A stretch of DNA of 64,000 nt. It comes from Clostridia bacterium (GTDB lineage: Bacteria; Bacillota; Clostridia; Christensenellales; Aristaeellaceae). Below are positions 1 through 7,419 of the stretch, one piece after another. The stretch spans positions 1-64,000 of the forward strand of contig JAFRHH010000066.1 in NCBI GenBank assembly GCA_017433405.1, in the 5' to 3' direction. Numbering within the stretch: the first letter of the stretch is position 1; the number at the start of each line of letters is the position of its first letter. The notes under the pieces are model-generated. The model made no database searches and had not been told where the DNA came from. It saw nothing but the letters and a program-made list of their open reading frames with translations. Both the position numbers and the translations under genes were made by a program.

Positions 1-132
1 AAGCCGAACTACGCGCTCAAAAACATCCGCGAGCGGCTGAAAACGATGTGCGGCGGGACGCTGGAAATCGAAGAGCGCGAAGCGGGTGGAACAAGGGTAA
101 CAATATTCATACCACAGGATGAGGGAAAATGA
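1..132 (+). CDS. Sensor histidine kinase, C-terminal fragment (5' end outside window)
   Basis: Frame 1 is open from the first base to TGA at 130-132 and encodes 43 residues. The sequence contains LKNIRERLKTMCGGTLEIEE followed by GGTRVTIFIPQ. This matches the last part of the HATPase_c domain (G2 box helix and final strands) of LytS/YesM-type two-component sensor kinases, where a GLxNIxxRL motif precedes an IP-rich end. It would bind ATP and phosphorylate a response regulator encoded outside the window. The IS end begins only a few bases after the stop, so the gene's 3' flank, and any regulator gene that followed, has been separated by the insertion. The family call is fairly secure from the motif; the input signal is unknown. 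Confidence 0.7.
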   Translation, partial: KPNYALKNIRERLKTMCGGTLEIEEREAGGTRVTIFIPQDEGK

Positions 133-182
133 ATCGTGAGGGAAACGCTGAACAATAACAACGTTTCCCGGTCTCCTTCGTT

Positions 183-225
183 TTGAGTCGGAAAGAATCA
201 TATTTCAGCCGTTTTTCCGACTCAA
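183..225. repeat. Hairpin in the IS 3' non-coding part
   Basis: TTGAGTCGGAAA (183-194) is perfectly complementary to TTTCCGACTCAA (214-225), with a 19-nt loop. It lies between the transposase stop and the left terminal repeat. It could stop outward or inward transcription or shield the element from impinging transcripts. No clear U-tract follows it. Confidence 0.5.
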
Positions 226-276
226 TCCTCTATATCTCATCCCTGAAAGCCCTCCTGGAAACCTTCAGAGTAGATA

Positions 277-1278
277 TCATCCAAGGCAAACAGAGCAGAA
301 CTCCTTCGTTCTACCCCCACGTATGCACATGAGCAAGTTCGCACAGCCGAACAGCATGTGGAACCGATTCATGTTCTTGGCAATTCCGCGATACGCTGTC
401 TTACTGTATCCGAATTGCCGCTTCACGATCAGGAACGGATGTTCCACCTTGCATCTGACCGAAGATTTCTGGTGCTCGATGACCTTCTCCCAGTTAATTC
501 CGTCGTAGTCGGTCTTGACATTCAGGGAGGACGGCCGGCGATTGATTCGGAACTTGATCTTGGAAAGATTCTCGTCTGCCTTGACCTCTGGCCGGTCAGG
601 AAGGCCGAGATAACCGGAGTCACCATAAGCCACCTCATCGTCCGGTCGGAGCAGCTTTGGAGCTTCCTCCAGATCGTGAACATTTGCTGCCGTTCCAGTG
701 ATTGTGTGGACATATCCCGATCCGCAATCCACTCCAGAATGCACCTTCATGCCGTGATACCATTGGTTTCCCTTCTTGGTCTGGTGCATCTCAGGATCAC
801 GCTTTCCTTCCTTGTTCTTGGTGGAAGGCGTGGAATGAATGATGGTTGCATCCACGATGGTGCCGCCCCGCATCATGAGGCCCGCCTGCTGAAGTCGTTC
901 CTTGATGTCATTGAAAATGGCTTCTCCAAGGTTGTGCTTCTCCAGCAGATGACGGAACTTCAGCAGGGTGGTTGCATCCGGTACCTGCTCCTCCAGGAAG
1001 TTGATCCCGACGAAGTTCCGCATAGCGTAGCTGTCGTAGATCGCATCCTCAAGGCCTTCGTCAGACAGGTTGAACCAGATCTGAAGCAGGTACATCCGGA
1101 GCATTACTTCGATCCCGCGCGGCGGACGGCCGCGCTTCCCGGTGGGATAGTAAGGCAGAATCTTGCTGACCCAGTCAGCCCATGGAATGATCTCGTTCAT
1201 TTCACGAAGGAACTTTTCCTTCTGTGTGACACGCTTCCGTCCACTGTATTCCATGTCGCTGAAGGTCATCTGATTCAT
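277..1278 (-). CDS. IS5-family DDE transposase
   Basis: A 333-residue transposase. The ATG at 1276-1278 is preceded by AAGGGG at good spacing; an upstream in-frame GTG at 1314 has no ribosome site. An N-terminal DUF772-like region (RGRPPRGIEVMLRMYLLQIW, DATTLLKFRHLLE) is followed by the DDE catalytic core. The first Asp is in GGTIVDATII, the second in YGDSGYLGL, and the Glu in RCKVEHPFLIVKRQFGY. The HG(M)KVHSGVD motif between them is typical of the IS5/IS1182-like group. It cuts and rejoins the element ends. The reading frame is complete, so the element may still be active. It is the only IS in the window. Confidence 0.9.
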   Translation of the reverse strand: MNQMTFSDMEYSGRKRVTQKEKFLREMNEIIPWADWVSKILPYYPTGKRGRPPRGIEVMLRMYLLQIWFNLSDEGLEDAIYDSYAMRNFVGINFLEEQVPDATTLLKFRHLLEKHNLGEAIFNDIKERLQQAGLMMRGGTIVDATIIHSTPSTKNKEGKRDPEMHQTKKGNQWYHGMKVHSGVDCGSGYVHTITGTAANVHDLEEAPKLLRPDDEVAYGDSGYLGLPDRPEVKADENLSKIKFRINRRPSSLNVKTDYDGINWEKVIEHQKSSVRCKVEHPFLIVKRQFGYSKTAYRGIAKNMNRFHMLFGCANLLMCIRGGRTKEFCSVCLG

Positions 1279-1395
1279 GATCTCAACCCCTTGAATTTGT
1301 TGGTTCCGTGGCACTTTTATTATACCAGAAACGGGGTTGAATTACTACTGGAAATGCCGATTAAATCAGTGTTTCCCTAAACGACGTCAAGAAAT

Positions 1396-1575
1396 ATGAA
1401 GTATAAGGCTTTGAGAAAAATATCACAAATCATCTTGATTCAAAACCGCCAAAAGGAGGCGATTTTGCCTATTTTGGCGGCTTTGATGGAGGAGCGCAAG
1501 TGGTTGTATGATAATGGCTCTTCGCTGAATCGGCGCGATCAGGGCATCTGTTGGAGTGATACCAGAGTTCATTAA
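1396..1575 (+). other. Possible 59-residue ORF, doubtful
   Basis: An ATG at 1396 opens a 59-codon frame ending in TAA at 1573-1575. It begins MKYKALRKISQIILIQNRQK and contains PILAALMEERKWLYDNGSS. No convincing ribosome site precedes it, and a large hairpin lies inside it. It could be the relic of a gene interrupted by the neighbouring IS, or chance. The rest of 1379-1683 holds only the two hairpins listed separately. Confidence 0.2.
1446..1480. repeat. Two-tier hairpin
   Basis: CCGCCAAAA (1446-1454) pairs with TTTTGGCGG (1472-1480). Inside it AGGC (1457-1460) pairs with GCCT (1467-1470). The result is a compact double stem of 13 bp with small bulges. It lies in non-coding sequence between the IS and the ABC operon. 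Its function is unknown; it is a candidate terminator or small repeat. Confidence 0.4.
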
Positions 1576-1642
1576 TCAAGGACAGCCTCAGGCGAAAGGC
1601 GTTTTCTCCCTAAGACAGAACATATAAGATATTATCTGACGA

Positions 1643-1673
1643 GGGAACGAAAAGGACCGTCCCTTTCGTTCCC
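1643..1673 (-). terminator. Hairpin after the amino-acid ABC operon
   Basis: GGGAACGAAA (1643-1652) pairs perfectly with TTTCGTTCCC (1664-1673), ten base pairs, about 10 nt beyond the stop of the ATPase gene. It is probably the 3' end of the operon transcript, although no long U-run follows. Confidence 0.5.
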
Positions 1674-1683
1674 CCTCGCTCTC

Positions 1684-2778
1684 TTACAGCTGGCTTTCGG
1701 TGATGTTCCGGCTGTCTTTGAAGACATAGTCATTCTTCAGCGCCAGTTTTTTGAGAATCGTAATTCCCAAACCGTCTTCTTCCTGGGCGAAAGGATTGTA
1801 TTCAAGGCCGCCGCAGCTTACCCGGATCTCAGAGGTTCGGCTGGACTCAGAATAGGAGATATCCATCTGCAGGTCCACCTCACCGCCGTTCGGATAGCAG
1901 TGCTTCAGCAACTCGTAGATCAGCTCTTCGCAGCAGATTTTCAGGCGGAAGATCTTCTTATCACCCAGACCGTACTTTTCGCCGAAGGTTTGGATTCCGC
2001 CGTGAAGCTGCATCAGGTCGAAATCAGGTTGATTAATCTGGAAGGTAAAGTACTTCAGCTTCTGAATAAACGCTACCGTCTTCTCCCGCTTCGGCGCATC
2101 AAAGATTTCCGCGGGCGTTCCCTGCTCATAGATCCCTCCGTCCGCGAAAAACAGCACCCGACTGGCTACTTCCCGGGCAAAGTTCATCTCATGGGTCACG
2201 ATCAGCATGCTCATGTCCCGCTTGGCCAGCATACGGATGACGGCCAGCACTTCTCCCACCATCGTAGGATCCAGCGCGCTGGTCGGCTCGTCAAAGAGAA
2301 GCACCTTGGGCTCCATCATCAGGCAGCGGCAGATGGCTATGCGCTGCTGCTGACCGCCGGAAAGCACGTTCGGCCAGCTCCGGGCCCGGGATTCAAGACC
2401 CACCTGGGCAAGGAGCTCCATGGCTTTCTTTTCCGCGTCTTCCCGGGACATGCCCTTGAGTTTGACCGGAGCGAGGCAGAGATTGTCCATCACGTTCATC
2501 TCGGAGAACAGATGGAATTTCTGAAACACCATCCCCATGCCGCGGCGAATTTCATCCACGTTCGCGTCCCGGGCGGTGATATCCTGTCCCCCGATCAGCA
2601 CCTGTCCGGCATCCGGCTTTTCCAGCAGGCAAAGGGAACGCAGGAACACGCTTTTTCCGCAGCCGGAGCCGCCGATAATGACAATCCGTTCCCCCTGTTC
2701 CACCGTCAAATCGATCCCCTTGAGCACATCAAGCGAACCGAAGGACTTTCTTAATCCTCTGACTTCAATTAAGCTCAC
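1684..2778 (-). CDS. Amino-acid ABC transporter ATPase fused to a GHKL/RsbW-like domain
   Basis: A 364-residue protein starting at GTG 2776-2778 and overlapping the permease gene by 14 bases. Residues 1-245 form a standard polar-amino-acid (GlnQ-type) ABC ATPase: Walker A GGSGCGKS (36-43), signature LSGGQQQR (139-146), Walker B LLFDEP (160-165) and switch His196. The family is normally about 240-260 residues. Residues 250-364 are extra and resemble an anti-sigma/RsbW-type HATPase_c_2 domain: N-box-like CCEELIYELLKHCYPN (282-297), G1-like SCGGLEYNPF, G2-like DGLGITILKKL (335-345) and a final strand. The usual Asp of the G1 box is Cys here, so ATP binding by the second domain is uncertain. It energises uptake with the neighbouring permease. 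The fusion is read directly from one uninterrupted frame. Confidence 0.85.
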   Translation of the reverse strand: MSLIEVRGLRKSFGSLDVLKGIDLTVEQGERIVIIGGSGCGKSVFLRSLCLLEKPDAGQVLIGGQDITARDANVDEIRRGMGMVFQKFHLFSEMNVMDNLCLAPVKLKGMSREDAEKKAMELLAQVGLESRARSWPNVLSGGQQQRIAICRCLMMEPKVLLFDEPTSALDPTMVGEVLAVIRMLAKRDMSMLIVTHEMNFAREVASRVLFFADGGIYEQGTPAEIFDAPKREKTVAFIQKLKYFTFQINQPDFDLMQLHGGIQTFGEKYGLGDKKIFRLKICCEELIYELLKHCYPNGGEVDLQMDISYSESSRTSEIRVSCGGLEYNPFAQEEDGLGITILKKLALKNDYVFKDSRNITESQL

Positions 2779-3466
2779 GGTGCTTCACCTGCCTTTCCAT
2801 GCGGCCCTTTTTCTGCATCCTGTCCGACAGCGCAAACAGGCCGAAGACGGCATAGCTGATGCTCAGATAAATCAGCATTCCGATGATGATCGTCAGCATC
2901 GGCTGCATGGTTCTCGATGCCGTATTGTTGATGACGCGGGTCAAATCCGTGATGGAGACATAGCCGACCACGCTGGTCCACTGGATCAGGTTGACAATCG
3001 TGGACTGATAAACCGGTTTCGCGATCCGCAGCACCTGCGGCAGGGTAATCAGCCGGAATGTCTGCCAGGCGGAAAAACCGAGCGTCCTCGCGGCTTCCGC
3101 CTGCCCATGGTCCGCGGCTTCCAGCGCGGAACGAAGCAATTCGGCCACATGGGCGGATACATTCAGCGCGAATGTAATCACCGCCACCATCACCGGCGCC
3201 ATGCCGGCCCGGGCCAGAATGCCGTAATAGAGCAGCAGAAGCAGCATCAGCACCGGCGTTCCCCGCAGAATGGCGATATAGACGGAAGCGATCCCGCTGG
3301 CCAATCTGTTTTTACGGGTGCGCAGCAGACAGATCAGAGCGCCGAGAATTGTACCAATCACCAGCGCCAGCGCGGATATCTGGATGGTAACCCACAGACC
3401 GCCAAGGATCGTCTTCCAGGAGTCTCCCTTGATCAGGATTTTCTCCAGTTTGTCCCCGAGAGTCAC
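2765..3466 (-). CDS. Amino-acid ABC transporter permease
   Basis: A 233-residue inner-membrane permease of the HisM/GlnP type. The start is GTG at 3464-3466 behind GGAGGTG. It has about five hydrophobic segments. The loop EAARTLGFSAWQTFRLITLP carries the EAA motif that contacts the ATPase, which here is the downstream overlapping gene. Only one permease gene is present, so it probably works as a homodimer. The substrate is likely an amino acid or similar small polar compound, judged from family alone. The binding protein is on the opposite strand just upstream. Confidence 0.88.
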   Translation of the reverse strand: MTLGDKLEKILIKGDSWKTILGGLWVTIQISALALVIGTILGALICLLRTRKNRLASGIASVYIAILRGTPVLMLLLLLYYGILARAGMAPVMVAVITFALNVSAHVAELLRSALEAADHGQAEAARTLGFSAWQTFRLITLPQVLRIAKPVYQSTIVNLIQWTSVVGYVSITDLTRVINNTASRTMQPMLTIIIGMLIYLSISYAVFGLFALSDRMQKKGRMERQVKHRELN

Positions 3467-3603
3467 TTTTCAGCACCTCCATTTCATCTAGGTTCATAAT
3501 ACATCATTTCGCCGGGAAAAAACAATCCCTTCCGAGTTTGTTTCGGCTTCCCAAAAAGATTCAGAAAGGCCGCAGAGCGCGGGAAAGTATCTTTCCAAAA
3601 AAC

Positions 3604-3633
3604 TTGTAATCAGATCGAAAAATACGATATAAT
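3604..3633 (+). promoter_or_regulatory. Promoter of the binding-protein gene
   Basis: TTGTAA (3604-3609) and TATAAT (3628-3633) are separated by 18 bp and lie about 60 bases before the ATG at 3694. Confidence 0.6.
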
Positions 3634-3693
3634 GAGTGAGCAATAACAGAAGGAGTTCCTTACAGGGGGAACGAACAGAAGGGAGTGTTCTGA

Positions 3694-4776
3694 ATGAAAA
3701 AAACGGTATCACTGTTGCTGGCTCTTGTCATGTGCCTGGCCATCTCAGCAGGCGCAGCGGAACCGCCGCCCATGTCGGACTACACGGGGGTTCTGACCTT
3801 TCTGAACCTGACGCCGGAAGAATTCGGCCGCTGGTCCGTGCTGTTCAATTATCTGGGAACTTCCCTGATCCAGGAAGGATACGTGCGCTCCGAACTGAAT
3901 CTTTCAACGGGCGATCCGGAAGCTACGCTGTCCATCCCTTACTATCCGGTCAAGTTCTACGATAACCTGGACAGCATGGTAAACGGTCTGCTGGTCGGAG
4001 AAATCTATTCCTTCGATATCTATTCCAGCGTGGCCAAATACATCTGCGCGCAGAATGACCAGCTTGTTCAGGTCAACGATTATGACACCGAAAAAGAGCG
4101 CACTCCCTTTGTGGATGCCGTGCTGAACCGCTTCGCCAACGGGTTCTCCTTCATGATGATGCAGGAGCGGGAGGCTCTGCGGGACGAATTCAACGGCGTG
4201 ATTGCCGAAATGAAGCAGGACGGTACGCTGGACGCCCTGATCAAAACGTATATCGATGATCTGGCGAACGGTCAGGAGCCGTCGGCCATCGTTCCGGAAA
4301 CCTTCGACGGAGCGGAAACCATCCGCGTGGCGGTCACCGGAAGTCTGCCTCCCATGGACTATGTGGCGGCGGACAATACCCCGGCCGGATTCAACACCGC
4401 TGTGATGGCCGAAATCGGCAAGCGGCTGCAGAAAAACATTCAGATGGTTCAGGTGGATCCGAACGCCCGCGCGCTGGCGCTGGCCACCGGACAGGTCGAT
4501 GTTGTGTTCTGGGTCCGCGCGGACTCCCAGGGAACGTATTTCGCGGATATGGACGAGACGGAGTACGCGGCCTACAAGGAAGATCTTGAAAGCAAGTTCA
4601 CGGAAGAAGAGAAGAAGGCCATGGAAATCATGGAAGAGATTCCGAGAACCGTGGAGGGCGAGCGCGATATTCCCGACGGCACCGTCATTACCGAGCCGTA
4701 TTATACCGATATCGCCGTTTCTGTGATGGCCAGGCCGCTGTATGATTTCTTCCTCAGCATGATGAACGCTCAGTAA
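3694..4776 (+). CDS. Exported solute-binding protein, tandem SBP_bac_3-like halves
   Basis: A 360-residue protein with a clear Sec signal peptide (MKKTVSLLLALVMCLAISAGAAE) and no lipobox Cys, behind AAGGGAG. Residues 25-205 resemble the later part of an amino-acid binding protein, ending in MKQDGTLDALIKTYIDDLANG, the usual C-terminal helix of the family. Residues 215-285 restart with the N-terminal lobe of the same fold: ETIRVAVTGSLPPMDY, PAGFNTAVMAEIGKRL and LATGQVDVVFW. The order is therefore unusual, as if a second copy were fused and both copies shortened. It presumably captures ligand for the divergent permease/ATPase pair. A strong terminator follows. The ligand cannot be told from sequence. 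Confidence 0.7.
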   Translation: MKKTVSLLLALVMCLAISAGAAEPPPMSDYTGVLTFLNLTPEEFGRWSVLFNYLGTSLIQEGYVRSELNLSTGDPEATLSIPYYPVKFYDNLDSMVNGLLVGEIYSFDIYSSVAKYICAQNDQLVQVNDYDTEKERTPFVDAVLNRFANGFSFMMMQEREALRDEFNGVIAEMKQDGTLDALIKTYIDDLANGQEPSAIVPETFDGAETIRVAVTGSLPPMDYVAADNTPAGFNTAVMAEIGKRLQKNIQMVQVDPNARALALATGQVDVVFWVRADSQGTYFADMDETEYAAYKEDLESKFTEEEKKAMEIMEEIPRTVEGERDIPDGTVITEPYYTDIAVSVMARPLYDFFLSMMNAQ

Positions 4777-4899
4777 GACAGAGGCGGTTCCCGGGTGCTT
4801 CCGGCCGGAGAAGGTACAGGAGCCAAGGGACAATACAATTTCCCGGAAAACCATGGGCACCCGGTTCACACAACGTGAGCCGGGCGCATTGCCATTCAG

Positions 4900-4928
4900 G
4901 AAAGCCGAGCCGAAAGGCCCGGCTTTTC
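4900..4928 (+). terminator. Rho-independent terminator
   Basis: AAAGCCGAGCC pairs with GGCCCGGCTTT around a GAAA loop (4901-4925) and is followed by TTCT. It ends the binding-protein transcript. Confidence 0.7.
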
Positions 4929-5023
4929 TGATCCTTTGACCGGGGAGAAAAAAATAGATGAAGCCGGGACCGAATTCAAACTCCGAGGCTACATTCTGCC
5001 TTCTGCAGCTGCGCCCGCGATGA

Positions 5024-5050
5024 GAAAAAAAGCCCCGGCTTCGGGGCTTT
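5024..5050 (-). terminator. Rho-independent terminator of the zinc-ribbon gene
   Basis: Read on the minus strand, AAAGCCCCG pairs with CGGGGCTTT around a short loop, followed by seven T residues. It lies about 20 nt beyond the stop at 5068. Confidence 0.75.
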
Positions 5051-5067
5051 GGGAAATGATCATGCCA

Positions 5068-5780
5068 TTATTTTGCCGCTTCCGCTTCCTTGCGGCGAGC
5101 TTCCTCCAGTTCCCTGTCCCAGCGGAGATGGCGGTATTCCTCCGCCCGGGGATCCGTCTCAAACCAGTGAATGAAATCCTCATACATGCTGACGGTCCAC
5201 TGGGTATCGATCTGAGCGGTGGTATAGGTTTTGCTCTGCAGGCGGTCAAAGCCGAAGATATCCCGCACATGGGATTTTTCAGCGTTTTCTTAGATATCTC
5301 GTCTCGGCGGCGCTCGATCAGGATACCTCGGATATACGGCCCGACCACGGGCACCGTATAGTATGCGGAAGCGTTGATGCTTCTTATGCGATCGATTGCC
5401 TCTGCGGCATCCATATTGTCAACGTAAGTCTCTATGGCGAAGGTGGACAGCATGGCGGAGACGTCGCCCGCATTCAGCGCGTCAATGTAGGATTGAACAG
5501 CATCGTAGGGGGAATCAAAACCGGCACCCTCGCACATAAACTCTGTTTCCGGAGTGGAAACTCGAGGTCGTGCCGCACCACATTCCATGCAGAAGTTTCC
5601 GTTTTGACCGGTGGTTCCGCAGTTCGGACAGGTCCAGCCAGTCGGCCGCGCTCCTCCGCATTCCATACAGAAGTTGCCGTTGTTTTGACTTCCGTCGTTG
5701 GGACAGAACCAGGTGGCGGATTCTGCCAAGCCCGACAGACAAAAGAGAATGACCAGAATCAGAACAGTAATGCGCTTCAT
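5068..5780 (-). pseudogene. Secreted double zinc-ribbon protein, frameshifted
   Basis: The start at 5778-5780 follows GGAAGGAG. The protein begins with a signal peptide (MKRITVLILVILFCLSGLAE) and then two zinc ribbons, CPNDGSQNNGNFCMECG and CPNCGTTGQNGNFCMECG. A region rich in Ala and Asp follows (YIDALNAGDVSAMLSTF, DAAEAIDRIRSINASAYY). At the A-run complementary to 5285-5288 the frame breaks. The original reading continues in another frame with EKSHVRDIFGFDRLQSKTYT to a stop at 5068, just before a terminator. Restoring one A gives a continuous product of about 237 residues. Without this the frame runs into unrelated sequence to 4989. A single-base deletion or sequencing error is the simplest cause. 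A related zinc-ribbon protein lies at 59405-60211. Confidence 0.75.
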
Positions 5781-5805
5781 GATGATCTCCTTCCTCTGGC
5801 AAACA

Positions 5806-5930
5806 TCACATCGGTGTTCCAACTTCGATCAAATTTCCGTCAGGGTCATAGAAGCGCACAACCTTCTGCCCCCAGCTATGAGCTGGATCTGGAGCTTGAT
5901 CCACTGGCATACCCGAATCAATGGCACTTT
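5806..5930 (-). pseudogene. VOC/glyoxalase-family C-terminal remnant
   Basis: On the minus strand a short open segment ends ...SWGQKVVRFYDPDGNLIEVG followed by TPM and TGA at 5806-5808. The FYDPDGNxIE signature is the C-terminal metal-ligand strand of vicinal-oxygen-chelate (glyoxalase/bleomycin-resistance) proteins. Only about 42 codons survive. Sequence upstream of about 5930 shows no related frame and no start, so the gene is 5'-truncated. It lies directly upstream of the broken zinc-ribbon gene. Confidence 0.65.
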
Positions 5931-5970
5931 AGAATTACGGCATTTTTTCTGAAAATCAAAAGCGAATATA

Positions 5971-5999
5971 TTGTAGATGAGTTCGTTTTATGTTATATT
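5971..5999 (+). promoter_or_regulatory. Promoter of the DUF4143 ATPase gene
   Basis: TTGTAG (5971-5976), a 17-bp spacer and TATATT (5994-5999), about 50 bases before the start at 6050. Confidence 0.55.
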
Positions 6000-6049
6000 G
6001 TTTTAGAAAACCGGTAATTATGCCATATTTATAAAACGATGAGGTGCGC

Positions 6050-7345
6050 ATGGAAATAAGAAGAGATGTTTATCTGAATGAACTGATTATCCGGATGCAT
6101 AACGGAATGATCAAGGTCATTACAGGAATCCGCAGGTGCGGAAAATCCTATCTGATGAATTCTCTGTTTTATCGTTATCTGACCGAATCGGTCACTGATG
6201 ATTCCCATATTCTCCGCTTTGCGTTTGATTCAGCTGATGATCTGGCCAGGATCGGTGAGAACCTGATCGAACTTGCCCGGGAGAAACGGAAAGTTTCTCC
6301 GGCAAAATTCATGCGCTTCGTCAGTGAACAATTTCCGAAAGAAGGCACCTTTTATCTGCTGCTGGATGAAATTCAGGAACTGGATTGCTTTGAGGCTGTT
6401 TTAAACGGCTATCTTCGTAATCCGCAATTGGAAATTTATGTGACCAGAAGCAATTCCCGATTCCTTTCGACAGACGTCCTGACTGAATTTGAAGGGCGTG
6501 GGGATGAAATCCGTATTTACCCGCTTTCGTTTGCAGAGTTCAGCAGCGTATATGAAGGGTCTTTGGATGAAGCATGGGATGATTATATGACCTACGGAGG
6601 CCTGCCTGCATTGACAGCAATGAGAACGGAAAGGCAGAAGATCCGTTATCTCGAGTCTCAGCTGAACAATGTTTATCTGAAGGATATCATAATCCGAAAC
6701 AATCTGAACCATGATACAAATCTGCCGGAGCTCCTGGATGTACTGGCTTCAGGCGTGGCGACGCTCGTCAATCCGAACATCCTCGAAAATACTTTCCGCA
6801 GTGAAAAGAAGGTGAAAATCAGCGCACCGACTATCAGTCAGTACATGACTTTCCTGCGGGAGGCTTTCCTGATCAATATCGTCAAAAGGTACGATGTGAA
6901 AGGCAAAAAATATATCAATACGCCCTATAAGATCTACTTTGAAGATACCGGTCTGCGAAATGCCAGGCTGTCCTTCAGACAGAATGAACCCTCCCATCTG
7001 ATGGAAAATATCGTCTATATGGAACTTCGACGCCGCGGTTATCTGGTTGATGTCGGCGTCGTAGAGATCAGAGAAAAAAACGCGGAAGGGCAGCTTCAGC
7101 GTAAGCAACTGGAAATCGACTTTGTTGCAAACCTGGGCAGCAAACGCTATTACATTCAATCCGCCTATGAGATCCAGGATGAAAAGAAGAAGGCGCAGGA
7201 AATTAAATCTTTCAATCATACCGGAGACTCATTTAAAAAAATCATCCTGGTGGAAAAAAGCCTGAAGCCTAAGCGGGATGAACATGGGTATGTTACAATG
7301 GGTATACGCGAGTTTCTTTTGGACCCAAACAGTCTGGAAATGTAG
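6050..7345 (+). CDS. AAA ATPase, AAA_14/DUF4143 family
   Basis: A 431-residue cytosolic protein. ATG 6050 is chosen because GAGG lies just upstream; a GTG at 6044 is in frame. Walker A is GIRRCGKS (26-33) and Walker B is YLLLDEIQE (102-110). A sensor-like SNSRFLSTD follows, then YPLSFAEF and YGGLPAL, all hallmarks of this family. The DUF4143 C-terminal half contains YFEDTGLRNARL and an IDFVAN segment resembling the PD-(D/E)XK nuclease fold. Such proteins are common in mobile or defence-rich regions of Clostridia, but the biological role is not established. It stands alone with its own promoter. Confidence 0.85.
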   Translation: MEIRRDVYLNELIIRMHNGMIKVITGIRRCGKSYLMNSLFYRYLTESVTDDSHILRFAFDSADDLARIGENLIELAREKRKVSPAKFMRFVSEQFPKEGTFYLLLDEIQELDCFEAVLNGYLRNPQLEIYVTRSNSRFLSTDVLTEFEGRGDEIRIYPLSFAEFSSVYEGSLDEAWDDYMTYGGLPALTAMRTERQKIRYLESQLNNVYLKDIIIRNNLNHDTNLPELLDVLASGVATLVNPNILENTFRSEKKVKISAPTISQYMTFLREAFLINIVKRYDVKGKKYINTPYKIYFEDTGLRNARLSFRQNEPSHLMENIVYMELRRRGYLVDVGVVEIREKNAEGQLQRKQLEIDFVANLGSKRYYIQSAYEIQDEKKKAQEIKSFNHTGDSFKKIILVEKSLKPKRDEHGYVTMGIREFLLDPNSLEM

Positions 7346-7419
7346 AAAGGCGGTGCCGGGAGGCCGGCATTTTCGTAAACTTTTATTGGGACATTCGTTG
7401 GAACAGAAATCGGAGGACA

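Larger units (their letters stand above)
139..1378 (-). mobile_element. IS5-family insertion sequence, complete, about 1.24 kb
   Basis: The left end (139-152, AGGGAAACGCTGAA) and the right end read on the other strand (1378-1365, AGGGAAACACTGAT) form imperfect terminal inverted repeats that bracket a single intact transposase gene. The length is normal for IS5-type elements. No convincing target-site duplication is visible: the left flank is GTG and the right flank is AAA. This may mean later rearrangement or a misplaced end by a base or two. The 3' non-coding part holds a 12-bp hairpin (183-194/214-225). The element sits immediately after the kinase stop codon. Confidence 0.75.
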
